64,000 nt of DNA from NCBI GenBank assembly GCA_049890195.1, contig JBMHBY010000005.1, forward strand, positions 1 to 64,000, given 5' to 3'. The notes below the pieces were generated by a model that searched no databases, was not told the origin of the DNA, and worked only from the letters and a program-made list of their open reading frames with translations. A program made the position numbers and the translations under genes. Within the stretch, counting starts at the first letter, position 1, and every line of letters begins with the position of its first letter. This document shows positions 24,041-32,675 of the stretch, piece after piece. This DNA comes from JAYQKL01 sp049890195. Lineage in GTDB: Bacteria > Pseudomonadota > Alphaproteobacteria > RS24.

Positions 24041-24711
24041 ATTTTTGCGGTGACGGCCATTTTCAAAAGGCTGAAATGATAAGACAGCAAGCTTTTACGA
24101 TACGGAAAGGCCCGTGCCTGAAGCCGGGCGAGACCGATTGGCATGAAAATCGGTATCAGATTGACCCTTTCGCGGCGGGGAAGTTGATTGAATGTTTGTC
24201 TTGCATCCTCAAGCAGAATTGCCGCTTCGCTGACAATAGGGGCATCTGCAGCCGCTAACCGCATAAGTTCAAAACCCTTGCCGGCATTTTCAAGAATATC
24301 CGCATCGCACGCTTGCTCTATGGCCTCACAGGACAAATTCATAAAGGCGCTGCCGGCCATTGCGGCCTCTTGATCAACCGTCAACTCGTCAGACATCGCC
24401 AGATCCCGGCTGTCCACCAAACGCTGCATCAGGTCAACATTTAGAGGGTGGTCCACAAGCCCCTGTGCCATCGGCACGCCGTCTGCGGCGTTTTTGAACG
24501 GATCTTCCAACATTTCCCGCCACCATTGAAGCCTGATATGGCCCAACATCGGTTCACTGACCTCAAAGGGAATGCCGGAAATGTCCGAATAGGCTTTGTA
24601 AAGCGTCAAAACCCGGGAGCGCAGTCTGGTCGGTACGAAGAGGTGACACAGATACAGATCACCGTCCTGCCCCCGTAATTCCTGCATCAAAGATTCATAA
24701 ATCTCGGTCAT
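24037..24711 (-). CDS. Squalene/phytoene synthase family protein (NDUFAF6-like)
   Basis: A 224-residue member of the trans-isoprenyl diphosphate synthase-like fold. The short length and motifs DLYLCHLFVPTRLRSRVLTLYKAYSDIS and RLQWWREMLED fit the alphaproteobacterial group related to the mitochondrial complex I assembly factor NDUFAF6 rather than true squalene or phytoene synthases. The two aspartate-rich catalytic motifs (DxxxD) are not preserved in usual form, so prenyl-transferring activity is doubtful. In many Alphaproteobacteria this gene sits just beyond secDF, as here. Function is unproven in bacteria. Confidence 0.8.
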   Translation of the reverse strand: MTEIYESLMQELRGQDGDLYLCHLFVPTRLRSRVLTLYKAYSDISGIPFEVSEPMLGHIRLQWWREMLEDPFKNAADGVPMAQGLVDHPLNVDLMQRLVDSRDLAMSDELTVDQEAAMAGSAFMNLSCEAIEQACDADILENAGKGFELMRLAAADAPIVSEAAILLEDARQTFNQLPRRERVNLIPIFMPIGLARLQARAFPYRKSLLSYHFSLLKMAVTAKI

Positions 24712-24740
24712 AAGTAAAAACTATGGCGATTGCATCAAAG

Positions 24741-24767
24741 AAAAAGGCCGCCCCGACGGGACGGCCT
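24741..24767 (-). terminator. Rho-independent terminator
   Basis: On the minus strand AGGCCGTCCC pairs with GGGGCGGCCT (one G-U pair) around a 3-nt loop and is followed by a T-run. It lies about 20 bp after the stop of the PuuD-like gene, and probably ends the long Sec/Tat operon read from the right. Confidence 0.8.
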
Positions 24768-24788
24768 GATCCTGAAAATACTGCTGAG

Positions 24789-25367
24789 CTACATGCCAAG
24801 GTTTTGTGCCGCAACCATGCAATAGAGCATCGGAATGGACAGCATGGTGTTGGTGCGAGAAAACAGCATGGCCGTGCGTGCAGAGGCGGCTTTGCTGTCG
24901 GCGTCAGCCTCGACAATGCCAAGGGCGCGTTTCTGGTTCGGCCAGATCACAAACCAGACATTGAACCACATGACCAGACCAAGCCACATGCCGATGCCGA
25001 TGATGGTGTTTTCCAGCGTCAGTGCCGAGACCAGATAACCGTTGGCATGAGCCAGCAGCAGACCGGAGCCCATAGTGAACATGGCGCCCCAGCGGAACCA
25101 CCACAAAGCGGCCGGGGCAATGACCTTGCCGATGGCAGGCTTTTGCTCATCCGGGATGTTCGGCATATTCGGGATTTGTACAAAATTGAAGTAGTACAGC
25201 AGACCGATCCACATGATGCCGCTCAGGACATGAATGTAGCGCAGAATGAAAGCGCCCCAGTTATGGTCAAATGCGCCGCCATTATTTGCGTAACTGATGA
25301 TCAATAGAATCGCCAGGACAAATCCGGCAATGACCGTGTTGCGAAGTGATGTAAGAATAGCTGCCAT
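24789..25367 (-). CDS. PuuD/urate-oxidase-N-terminal-like membrane protein
   Basis: A 192-residue integral membrane protein with about four helices (about 10-28, 38-60, 90-110, 122-145). ILRYIHVLSGIMWIGLLYYFNFVQIPNMP, WWFRWGAMFTMGSG and GMWLGLVMWFNVWFVIWPNQKRALG are typical of the N-terminal membrane domain of urate hydroxylase PuuD. The C-terminal cytochrome c domain of full PuuD is absent and no purine-catabolism gene is near, so urate oxidation should not be assumed. His residues in the membrane region could bind haem. It lies 75 bp after secF, where many Alphaproteobacteria have a DUF498/Mth938 gene. Confidence 0.75.
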   Translation of the reverse strand: MAAILTSLRNTVIAGFVLAILLIISYANNGGAFDHNWGAFILRYIHVLSGIMWIGLLYYFNFVQIPNMPNIPDEQKPAIGKVIAPAALWWFRWGAMFTMGSGLLLAHANGYLVSALTLENTIIGIGMWLGLVMWFNVWFVIWPNQKRALGIVEADADSKAASARTAMLFSRTNTMLSIPMLYCMVAAQNLGM

Positions 25368-25442
25368 GAGGCCCCTCCACTATCTGATTTGAATCAATTT
25401 CTTTTCCAAAGGTTAAAACGCAAGCACAAGCTCTGCAAGCCT

Positions 25443-26375
25443 TTATGGGGTGTTTTTCTGCTCTCCACCCTCCGACCAGTCCCGTTTGACACCGAGATAC
25501 AACAGAACCGGGCCGGCAATGAAAATCGAGGAGTATGTCCCCACCAAAACACCCCAAATCATGGCGAAAGTGAAACCACGTATGACCTCACCGCCAAGAA
25601 AATAAAGCGCAAACAGGGCCAACAGTGTCGTCAGTGAGGTCATCACGGTCCGCGAGAGCGTGTTGTTGATGGACAGGTTGAACAGTTCCACAAGATCCAT
25701 TTTCTTGTATTTACGCAGATTTTCGCGCACGCGGTCATAGACAACAACCGTATCATTCATGGAATAGCCGACAATCGTCAACAAGGCGGCGATGATGGAC
25801 AGGCCAAACTCAAGCTGCAACACGGAAAATATCCCGATGGTCAGAACAATATCGTGAATGAGCGCAATGATGGCACCGATGGAGAACTGCCATTCAAACC
25901 GGAACCAGATGTAGACAAGCATCAACCCGATGGCGATGGTGACGGCGCGGACACCCTTCGTCACCAGTTCATCACTGATCTGCGGACCGACAACCTCAAC
26001 CCGCCTGAACTCGACGGCAGCCCCAAGCTCCGTCCGTATCTTGTCAACGGCGGATAAATTATCACTGTTGTCGGTGACGCCGGCTTTCTCACCGACACGG
26101 ATAAGAACATCATCGGCACTGCCAAATTCCTGTATCTGGACTTCACCAATGTCCAGGGAACCGAGGCGGGACCGCAGATCGGCAAGATCAGCCGGCCCCT
26201 GCGTGCCAATCTCAATCAATGTGCCGCCTTTGAAGTCAATGCCGAAATTCAGTCCCTTACCAAGAAACAAGCCGATTGAGGCCACCATAAGCAATGCAGA
26301 CAAAGCAAGCGCCATATAGCGGAATTTGACAAAGTTGATATTGGTGTCTGCCTTAACGAGCCTGAGCGATTTCAT
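25443..26375 (-). CDS. secF: Protein translocase subunit SecF
   Basis: SecF works with SecD and YajC to use proton motive force to help SecYEG release exported proteins into the periplasm. The 310-residue protein has the first helix near 21-40, the periplasmic P4 domain, and five more helices. Signatures include GLNFGIDFKGGTLIEIG and GYSMNDTVVVYDRVREN near 210-226, plus LSRTVMTSLTTLLALFAL. It follows secD after 9 bp. Confidence 0.96.
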   Translation of the reverse strand: MKSLRLVKADTNINFVKFRYMALALSALLMVASIGLFLGKGLNFGIDFKGGTLIEIGTQGPADLADLRSRLGSLDIGEVQIQEFGSADDVLIRVGEKAGVTDNSDNLSAVDKIRTELGAAVEFRRVEVVGPQISDELVTKGVRAVTIAIGLMLVYIWFRFEWQFSIGAIIALIHDIVLTIGIFSVLQLEFGLSIIAALLTIVGYSMNDTVVVYDRVRENLRKYKKMDLVELFNLSINNTLSRTVMTSLTTLLALFALYFLGGEVIRGFTFAMIWGVLVGTYSSIFIAGPVLLYLGVKRDWSEGGEQKNTP

Positions 26376-26384
26376 TTTTGTCTC

Positions 26385-28010
26385 CTATAAAGGCACGTCA
26401 GCACTGCGGGGGTTACGTTTGACCCACTGCGCAACCATCAAACGCGTGACGGTGAAGGCTGTGAACACTGACGTTACAATCCCCACCCCAAGGGTCACGG
26501 CAAAGCCGCGCACCGGCCCGGAACCGAAATAAAACAGGATAAACGCTGCAATCAGGGTCGTGATGTTGGCGTCCATGATTGTGCCCAACGCTCTGGAATA
26601 ACCCGCATCAATGGCATTAATGATGTTTCTGCCCCGGCCAAGCTCTTCACGAATCCGTTCGAAAATCAAAACATTGGCATCAACTGCCATGCCGATGGTC
26701 AGCACGATACCGGCAATGCCAGGCAAGGTCAGGGTTGCCTGCAGCGCGGATAAGACACCGATAATCAGGGTCATGTTCATGATCAGTGCAATATTGGCAA
26801 ACAGCCCGAACAGGCGATAGCTGATCAAAATAAACGCGATCACCAGAATGAACCCGATAATAGACGCCATACTGCCCGCCTTGACCGAGTCAGCCCCAAG
26901 GCCGGGGCCAACGGTACGTTCCTCCAAGATGTTCAACGGAGCCGGCAGTGCGCCGGCACGCAGCAAAATGGCAAGATCATTCGCCGTTTCCACTGAGAAA
27001 TTGCCGGTGATGCGGCCGGAACCGCCCAGAATTGGGGACTGGATCACCGGCGCCGAAATGACTTGATTGTCCAAGACAATGGCAAAAGGCTTGCCGACAT
27101 TGTTTTTTGTTACATTGCCGAATTTTTTTCCACCGACACTGTCGAACCTGAAGTTCACCTCGGGTGCCCCCGAGTTCGGGTCAAAGCCGACACTGGCGTC
27201 AATCAGCCGGTCGCCACTGACCATCACGCGCTTGCGGACAACATATTGCTCCGCTGGAAGGGTGTCATTTGACAAAAGCCTCGATCCGGCAGGCACCCGG
27301 GCACCATTGGCGACATCATAGGCCGACACGTTCTGATCCAGCAGATGAAAATTGAGTTTTGCGGTTTGGCCGAGAAGATTTTTCAGGCGTTCCGGATCAT
27401 CCAGGCCGGGCACCTGCACCAAAATGCGGTTTGTGCCTTGGCGTTGAATGGTTGGTTCAGTCGTACCCAATTCATCAATCCGCCGTCGGACAATCTCAAT
27501 GGACTGCTCCACCGCCTTGATGTTGCGCTGCAACAGGGCGTCTTCAGTGAAAGTTACGAAAAAAGCCCCATCTTCAAGTTGCAAAACGTCAAGTTCGGTG
27601 GTCGTGGCACCACTGAACATGTTGACCATCACTGGCTCAGAAATATCCTGAAGCGCCTTTTCCGCCTTGGAAAGGTTTTGTGCATCGCGGATGCGGACCT
27701 TGACCCCAAATTGGGTTTCCACCTTCGATACGGAAAGGTTGCTGTAGCCGATTTTCTGGTCACGCAGGGCCAGCCTGATGTCTGATATGAGATTATCGAA
27801 CCGTTCCCTTTGAACCGTCTCGGTATCAACCTCCAAAAGCAGATGCGAACCGCCCTGCAAATCCAATCCGAGATTCAATGTGCTGTCGGGCACAAACCCC
27901 GGCAAAGAGGAGCGGCTGCCCTCCCCGATGAAATTCGGAAAGGAAAACAAGAGCCCCATGACCAGCGTGGCCAATATGAGAAGAATTTTCGACCTGGAAA
28001 AATGCAGCAT
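26385..28010 (-). CDS. secD: Protein translocase subunit SecD
   Basis: SecD is the larger partner of SecF. The 541-residue protein has helix 1 near 10-28, a periplasmic P1 head with LNLGLDLQGGSHLLLEV, RIDELGTTEPTIQRQG and GSGRITGNFS, then five C-terminal helices with GMAVDANVLIFERIREEL near 445-462. All are SecD hallmarks. It lies 16 bp after yajC and 9 bp before secF, one functional unit. Confidence 0.96.
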   Translation of the reverse strand: MLHFSRSKILLILATLVMGLLFSFPNFIGEGSRSSLPGFVPDSTLNLGLDLQGGSHLLLEVDTETVQRERFDNLISDIRLALRDQKIGYSNLSVSKVETQFGVKVRIRDAQNLSKAEKALQDISEPVMVNMFSGATTTELDVLQLEDGAFFVTFTEDALLQRNIKAVEQSIEIVRRRIDELGTTEPTIQRQGTNRILVQVPGLDDPERLKNLLGQTAKLNFHLLDQNVSAYDVANGARVPAGSRLLSNDTLPAEQYVVRKRVMVSGDRLIDASVGFDPNSGAPEVNFRFDSVGGKKFGNVTKNNVGKPFAIVLDNQVISAPVIQSPILGGSGRITGNFSVETANDLAILLRAGALPAPLNILEERTVGPGLGADSVKAGSMASIIGFILVIAFILISYRLFGLFANIALIMNMTLIIGVLSALQATLTLPGIAGIVLTIGMAVDANVLIFERIREELGRGRNIINAIDAGYSRALGTIMDANITTLIAAFILFYFGSGPVRGFAVTLGVGIVTSVFTAFTVTRLMVAQWVKRNPRSADVPL

Positions 28011-28026
28011 TATCAGTCAGTTTCAC

Positions 28027-28347
28027 TCAATCAGCCGGTTCATTTTTGGCGCGGACATTGATGATCATGGCCTTGACGACGGTGACGCGCGTCTTGTCGG
28101 CAATATCGACCTGAACTTCCGTTTCATCCACCTTGGCAACCTTGCCGATCAAGCCTCCTTGCGTCACGACCGTATCGCCACGGCGCAGGGCTTCAAGCAT
28201 GACTTTATGCTCTTTCTGCCGTTTGTTTTGCGGTCGGATCACAAGAAAATAAATGATGCCGAACACCATGATGAACGGAAACAACATCTCGAAAAGCCCG
28301 CCGCCGGCTGGTGCGGCTGATTGGGCAAAGGCAGGGGTAATGAACAT
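28027..28347 (-). CDS. yajC: Preprotein translocase accessory subunit YajC
   Basis: A 106-residue single-pass membrane protein with a hydrophobic helix at about 18-42 (GLFEMLFPFIMVFGIIYFLVIRPQ) and a small cytoplasmic domain with RRGDTVVTQGGLIGKVAKVDE. These are the standard YajC features. It is first of yajC-secD-secF and associates with the SecDF complex at the inner membrane. Confidence 0.95.
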   Translation of the reverse strand: MFITPAFAQSAAPAGGGLFEMLFPFIMVFGIIYFLVIRPQNKRQKEHKVMLEALRRGDTVVTQGGLIGKVAKVDETEVQVDIADKTRVTVVKAMIINVRAKNEPAD

Positions 28348-28427
28348 TGAAAACCTCGTTGAATGATTTGGCTCAATATAACCGCGTCAATTGGATTTGA
28401 AAATGGCTAAACCCCAGAAAACACGGT

Positions 28428-29375
28428 TTAAATGTAGTTTTTCGGATTCAGGGCCTGGGCGCCTCTGCGGATTTCAAAATGAAGCTGCGGCCGGGTGACA
28501 TTACCTGTCTGACCGGATTTGGCAATGACCTGACCCCGCTTTACTTTTTGCCCGACTTTAACATTGAAGGATTGGGTATGTGCATACGCCGTGACAAAAT
28601 TGTCGGCGTGTTTGAGCAGTATCAAATTACCATACCCCTCCAGCTCATTGCCAGCATATACCACCACGCCATTTTCAGCGGCCTTCAGGTCTGTTCCTTC
28701 AGGCAATGCGATGTTGATGCCGTCATTGTGGATGCCGTTGGCTTTGGCACCATAGGACGAAATGACATTACCGTCCGCCGGCAAGATGAACTTCCCTTTG
28801 CGTGGAGGGGCCGCAGCGGGTTTCCGGTCATAAACGGATGCTCTGCGGGATGCGACGCCGGTCAATTTCAGCTGTTGGTTCACCTTGATGTGGTAAGGCG
28901 GTTTGAGGGCATTGGCCTTTGCCAATGTGCTGACATCAAGATTGAATGAACGCGAAACGGAATAGAGTGTATCGCCCTTTTTAACCGTGTAGAGATTGTT
29001 CACAGGCACACGTAACTGCTGGCCTTTGACGAGTTTGTAGGGTGCCACAGCATTATTGGCCTCAATCAGGTCCCGAACGGACAAATTATGTTGCCGCGCC
29101 AGGCTGTAATAGGTGTCGCCGGGTTTGACAACCACGACACCGCCGCCGCTGCTCACCGGCACAGAAGGGCGGGGAACGGATGCGACTTGCGACTGCTTGT
29201 CCGGACTTGTCGTGTTGAAGACATTGGCATAGGTGTCATAGTCCTTTTCGGCATCATACCAACGACCGCTTTGCACCGGGCCGCAGGCGGACAGCACTGC
29301 TGTGAGTGCTGCCAACATCGACAAGCTGCAAAGGTTATGAGACCCAAGATGTCTTATTTGTGTCCGTCTTTTCAC
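28428..29375 (-). CDS. nlpD: LysM/M23-fold lipoprotein, NlpD-like amidase activator
   Basis: A 315-residue predicted lipoprotein (lipobox LSAC, C31) with two LysM peptidoglycan-binding repeats (about 82-125 and 128-171) and a C-terminal LytM/M23 domain (about 195-315). The zinc ligands of active M23 endopeptidases are not preserved: HNDGINIA has Asn221 where the metal Asp is expected, and the final H-x-H reads QLHFE. It therefore fits the NlpD/EnvC group, which activates periplasmic amidases during cell separation rather than cutting peptidoglycan itself. It follows pcm by 9 bp, the classical pcm-nlpD pairing. Confidence 0.88.
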   Translation of the reverse strand: MKRRTQIRHLGSHNLCSLSMLAALTAVLSACGPVQSGRWYDAEKDYDTYANVFNTTSPDKQSQVASVPRPSVPVSSGGGVVVVKPGDTYYSLARQHNLSVRDLIEANNAVAPYKLVKGQQLRVPVNNLYTVKKGDTLYSVSRSFNLDVSTLAKANALKPPYHIKVNQQLKLTGVASRRASVYDRKPAAAPPRKGKFILPADGNVISSYGAKANGIHNDGINIALPEGTDLKAAENGVVVYAGNELEGYGNLILLKHADNFVTAYAHTQSFNVKVGQKVKRGQVIAKSGQTGNVTRPQLHFEIRRGAQALNPKNYI

Positions 29376-29384
29376 ACAAAGAAA

Positions 29385-30008
29385 TTAGAATGATTCATGT
29401 TGAATCAAGACTGGAAAATTAACCTCCAGCAAAGGCTCAACATGCGGCTCAGTGTCGGTCGGATAAATGCGTGACAGCATTTGCCGCCCTCCGTCAATCA
29501 ACGGCATCAGCAGGAAACCTCCGGGTTTGAGGTGTGCGAGCCAGAGTTCAGGGATGCGGTTACTCGCGGCATTGGCGACTATGCGGTCAAACGGACTTTG
29601 TTCCGGCCAGCCCTGCAGCCCGTCCCCGGTCATGGCGACAATGTTGGACAGGCCCAGCTCTTTGAAACGTTGTTGCGCGGACAGATGAAAGGGACGCATG
29701 ATTTCAAGGGTGTAAAGACGCCGTATAATCCCGGATAACAAAGCCGATTGATAGCCGCTCCCGGTTCCGATTTCGAGAACCTTGTCACGGAGGTCGACAT
29801 CGAGTTGATCCAGCACAAAAGCGATCAGGGACGGTGTGGTCGCGATTTGTCCCTGACCAAGCTGATACGCCCTGTCTGCCGGAAGGTCATGCAAGGTTTC
29901 CGGCATGAAAACACGGCGATTGATGCGGGAAAAAACCTCAAGAATATCTGTTTTGGTGATACCGGCCTGACGAACCGCCAATCCAATTCTGGCGACATCC
30001 TCGTCCAT
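29385..30008 (-). CDS. pcm: Protein-L-isoaspartate O-methyltransferase
   Basis: Pcm repairs isoaspartyl residues in damaged proteins using SAM. The 207-residue protein has RAYQLGQGQIATTPSLIAFVLDQL, the SAM motif VLEIGTGSGYQSALLS, DRIVANAASNRIPELW and LKPGGFLLMP, all typical. Its ATG overlaps the serS stop (TGATG at 30010-30006). In most relatives surE lies between serS and pcm; here it is absent. Confidence 0.93.
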   Translation of the reverse strand: MDEDVARIGLAVRQAGITKTDILEVFSRINRRVFMPETLHDLPADRAYQLGQGQIATTPSLIAFVLDQLDVDLRDKVLEIGTGSGYQSALLSGIIRRLYTLEIMRPFHLSAQQRFKELGLSNIVAMTGDGLQGWPEQSPFDRIVANAASNRIPELWLAHLKPGGFLLMPLIDGGRQMLSRIYPTDTEPHVEPLLEVNFPVLIQHESF

Positions 30009-31279
30009 CAGCCAATATGGGTCATGCCGTTCATGTAAGGCCGTAATGCTTCAGGCACCAAGACCCTGCCGTCTGTCTGCAGATTGTTCTCAAGAACCGC
30101 GATCAAGGTACGTCCGACCGCCAATCCTGAGCCGTTCAACGTATGCAGGAAGTAAGTTCGTTTGTCATCCGGCAGGCGGTATCGGGCTTTCATGCGCCGA
30201 GCCTGAAAATCCCCGCAATGAGAGCAACTTGAAATTTCACGGTATTGACCCTGCCCCGGCAACCACACCTCCAGATCGTATGTTTTGCGTGCCGAAAAGC
30301 CCATATCGCCTGTACTCAGAAGCATCACGCGATAAGGCAGATCAAGTTTCTGCAAAATGGTTTCTGCGCAATTCGTCATGCGCTCGAGTTCGGTCTCACT
30401 GTCCTCTGCCGTTACCATCGACACAAGCTCAACTTTGCTGAATTGATGTTGACGGATCATGCCGCGTGTGTCGCGTCCGGCCGAGCCAGCCTCAGAGCGG
30501 AAGCATGGCGTTTGTGCCGTCACCCGCAGGGGCAAATCTTCCGCCGGAGTGATGCTGTCAGCGAGCAGATTGCTTAACGGCACTTCCGCGGTCGGGATCA
30601 GATAAAACCCCTCCTCCGTGCGAAAGACATCCTCACTGAATTTGGGCAACTGTCCTGTGCCGTAGAGCGCGGTTTCACGAACCAAAACCGGTGGAGAAAT
30701 CTCCGTATAACCGAAATCGTTGATGTGGGTATCAAGCATGAAATTACCGAGGGCGCGCTCCAGCAGGGCCAGTTGGCCCTTGAGGATGACAAATCTTGCC
30801 CCAGAGAGTTTGCCGGCGCCTTCAAAATCCATTTCGCCTAGCGCTTCACCAATGTCGAAATGCTCGGCGGCATGGTCAAATGTCTGCGGCTCCCCCCAAG
30901 TGCGGACCAAAACATTACTGTCTTCATCATCGCCAACCGGCACATCCTCGAACGGCAAATTTGGAACAACGGCCAGAGCCTGATCCAGGCGATGCAAAAT
31001 TTCCCGTTCACTGGCCTCGGCTGCCTGCAACTCATCCTTGAGTTGGCTGACTTCCGCCAGCAGCCGCGCCGCCTCGTCCTCATCCCCTTTACCCTTGGCC
31101 TGTCCAATGGCTTTGGAGGCTGTGTTGCGACGGGTCTGCAACTCCTGTGCCTCCTGAATTGCTTGCCGACGCTCATCATCTAATCTCAAAAGCGCGGCGG
31201 CAACAGGTTCCTCCCCGCGTCTGGCGAGCAGGGCATCCACTTTGTCAGGGTTTTCTCTTATGACATTTATGTCAAGCAT
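30008..31279 (-). CDS. serS: Serine--tRNA ligase
   Basis: SerRS charges tRNA-Ser (and tRNA-Sec if present). The 423-residue protein has the N-terminal coiled-coil tRNA-binding arm (about 30-110) and the class II catalytic core with YTEISPPVLVRETALYGTGQLPKF, LIPTAEVPLSNL, TPCFRSEAGSAGRDTRGMIRQHQF (motif 2), EISSCSHCGDFQARRM, and NGSGLAVGRTLIAVLENN (motif 3). The stop overlaps pcm and the start lies 2 bp after tatC. Confidence 0.97.
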   Translation of the reverse strand: MLDINVIRENPDKVDALLARRGEEPVAAALLRLDDERRQAIQEAQELQTRRNTASKAIGQAKGKGDEDEAARLLAEVSQLKDELQAAEASEREILHRLDQALAVVPNLPFEDVPVGDDEDSNVLVRTWGEPQTFDHAAEHFDIGEALGEMDFEGAGKLSGARFVILKGQLALLERALGNFMLDTHINDFGYTEISPPVLVRETALYGTGQLPKFSEDVFRTEEGFYLIPTAEVPLSNLLADSITPAEDLPLRVTAQTPCFRSEAGSAGRDTRGMIRQHQFSKVELVSMVTAEDSETELERMTNCAETILQKLDLPYRVMLLSTGDMGFSARKTYDLEVWLPGQGQYREISSCSHCGDFQARRMKARYRLPDDKRTYFLHTLNGSGLAVGRTLIAVLENNLQTDGRVLVPEALRPYMNGMTHIG

Positions 31280-31281
31280 GG

Positions 31282-32091
31282 TCAGTCCGTTCCGCTTTCA
31301 TGGTCATTGCGCCGCGACTCAATCATGGCAACCGCGAGGATGGCAATCTCATACAGCAATAGGGTCGGTACGCCAAGACCGATTTGGCTAATCAAATCCG
31401 GCGGCGTCAAAAAGGCGGCAACGGCAAAGGTCAAAACAATGGCATACCGCCTTTTGGCGCGAAGCCAGTCTGCCGATACCAACCCGAGTTTTCCTAAAAA
31501 GATCAGAATAACTGGCAGTTGAAAACACAAACCAAAGGCCAGCATCAAAGTCATGACAAAGCCGAGATATTCACTGACCCTGTTCATCATCACAATTTCA
31601 GCCCCCCCGGGATCCATTTGCTGCATATTCAGGAAAAACTGCATCGCCAACGGCATTACAAACAGAAAGACAAAGAGTCCGCCAACGACAAACAAGGCCG
31701 GTGAAGCCACCAAAAAGGGGGCCAGTGAACGCCGTTCCTGACTGTAAAGGCCCGGCGCGATAAAACTGTAAATCTGCAGTGCGATGTAGGGGAAAGCCAG
31801 AAACAGGCCGCCGAACAGGGACAGTTTGATTTGCGTGAACAGATATTCATGCGGCGCGGTATAAATCAGACGTAACCCCTCAACATTTCCGGCAGCGGTT
31901 TCATAGGGGTGCAACAAAAGGTCGAATATTGCGTCAGCCATGCCAAGACAAACGCAAAAACCGGCCGCCAGACCGAGCAACGCCTTGAGAAGGCGCGACC
32001 GCAACTCCACAAGATGTTCCAGCAAAGGCGCTTCTGTACCGGCCAATTCATCCAGCTCATCGTGTATGTCGGGTTTTTCAACCATGATCAT
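31282..32091 (-). CDS. tatC: Sec-independent protein translocase subunit TatC
   Basis: TatC is the signal-peptide receptor of the twin-arginine translocase. From the ATG at 32091 (MIMVEKPDIHDELDE, 269 residues; 32085 is an alternative) it has a long acidic N-terminus, then LLEHLVELRSRLLKALLG and six membrane helices. FLYAPHEYLFTQIKLSLFGG-like (APHEYLFTQIKLSLFGGLFLA) and FQLPVILIFLGKLGLV are TatC hallmarks. The start lies inside the tatB gene (14-bp overlap), so translation is coupled. An in-frame extension upstream overlaps tatB heavily and was not used. Confidence 0.95.
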   Translation of the reverse strand: MIMVEKPDIHDELDELAGTEAPLLEHLVELRSRLLKALLGLAAGFCVCLGMADAIFDLLLHPYETAAGNVEGLRLIYTAPHEYLFTQIKLSLFGGLFLAFPYIALQIYSFIAPGLYSQERRSLAPFLVASPALFVVGGLFVFLFVMPLAMQFFLNMQQMDPGGAEIVMMNRVSEYLGFVMTLMLAFGLCFQLPVILIFLGKLGLVSADWLRAKRRYAIVLTFAVAAFLTPPDLISQIGLGVPTLLLYEIAILAVAMIESRRNDHESGTD

Positions 32092-32362
32092 CAGTGTCCA
32101 GCGTTGAAAACAAATCATCTGATTTACCAGACTTCTGTTCTGGTTTATCTGATTTGGTAACAGGCACGTCCACATGCTCGGAAGACAGATTGACCTCATC
32201 TTCCAGCTGGGTCAGATGTGACCTGAATTCAGTGTTCAGGGATTTGATTTTGGCGGTCATGCGGCCCAAAGCCCGCAACACGCCGGGTAATTCTTTTGGG
32301 CCAAGCACAAGCAGGGCCATCACGGATACGAAAAGAAATTCTATCCAGCCAATATCAAACAT
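32078..32362 (-). CDS. tatB: Sec-independent protein translocase subunit TatB
   Basis: A 94-residue TatB: N-terminal membrane helix with the family start MFDIGWIEFLFVSVMALLVLGPKELP, then an amphipathic helix (VLRALGRMTAKIKSLNTEFR) and a polar tail. It is short for TatB (often 150 or more residues), but the GPKELP turn and E8 in the helix are kept. It overlaps tatC and follows tatA by 65 bp. Confidence 0.93.
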   Translation of the reverse strand: MFDIGWIEFLFVSVMALLVLGPKELPGVLRALGRMTAKIKSLNTEFRSHLTQLEDEVNLSSEHVDVPVTKSDKPEQKSGKSDDLFSTLDTDDHG

Positions 32363-32427
32363 GATGCACGGTTTCCGGCAGGGTTGGGATTTGGCTGCCT
32401 GTTAAATCTGCCCGCTTCAAAGGCAAT

Positions 32428-32643
32428 TCAGTGCTTGTTATCGCTGTTCTCGTTGTTTTTTTCAACATCAATGACATCATCGCCCTGATCACCAAGCTGT
32501 TTGTCGTCTTTGAGGCCGGAGCGAAAACTTTTGATGCCTTTTGCGACCTCACCCATCAAGGAGGATATCCGCCCGCGTCCGAACAACAGGACCAGCAGGA
32601 GAACCACCAAAACAATTTGCAATCCACTAGGTGCCATTTTCAA
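32428..32643 (-). CDS. tatA: Sec-independent protein translocase subunit TatA
   Basis: A 71-residue TatA: membrane helix (SGLQIVLVVLLLVLLFGRGR), hinge and amphipathic helix (ISSLMGEVAKGIKSFRSGLK), polar C-terminus. The FGRGRISSLMGEVAKGIKSF pattern is the alphaproteobacterial form. The start could be the first ATG (MKMAPSGLQ) or the third codon. TatA oligomers form the protein-conducting element with TatBC, encoded just downstream. Confidence 0.93.
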   Translation of the reverse strand: MKMAPSGLQIVLVVLLLVLLFGRGRISSLMGEVAKGIKSFRSGLKDDKQLGDQGDDVIDVEKNNENSDNKH

Positions 32644-32675
32644 TTCCCTTAATCAATTTTTCCAAGTTTGGCATA

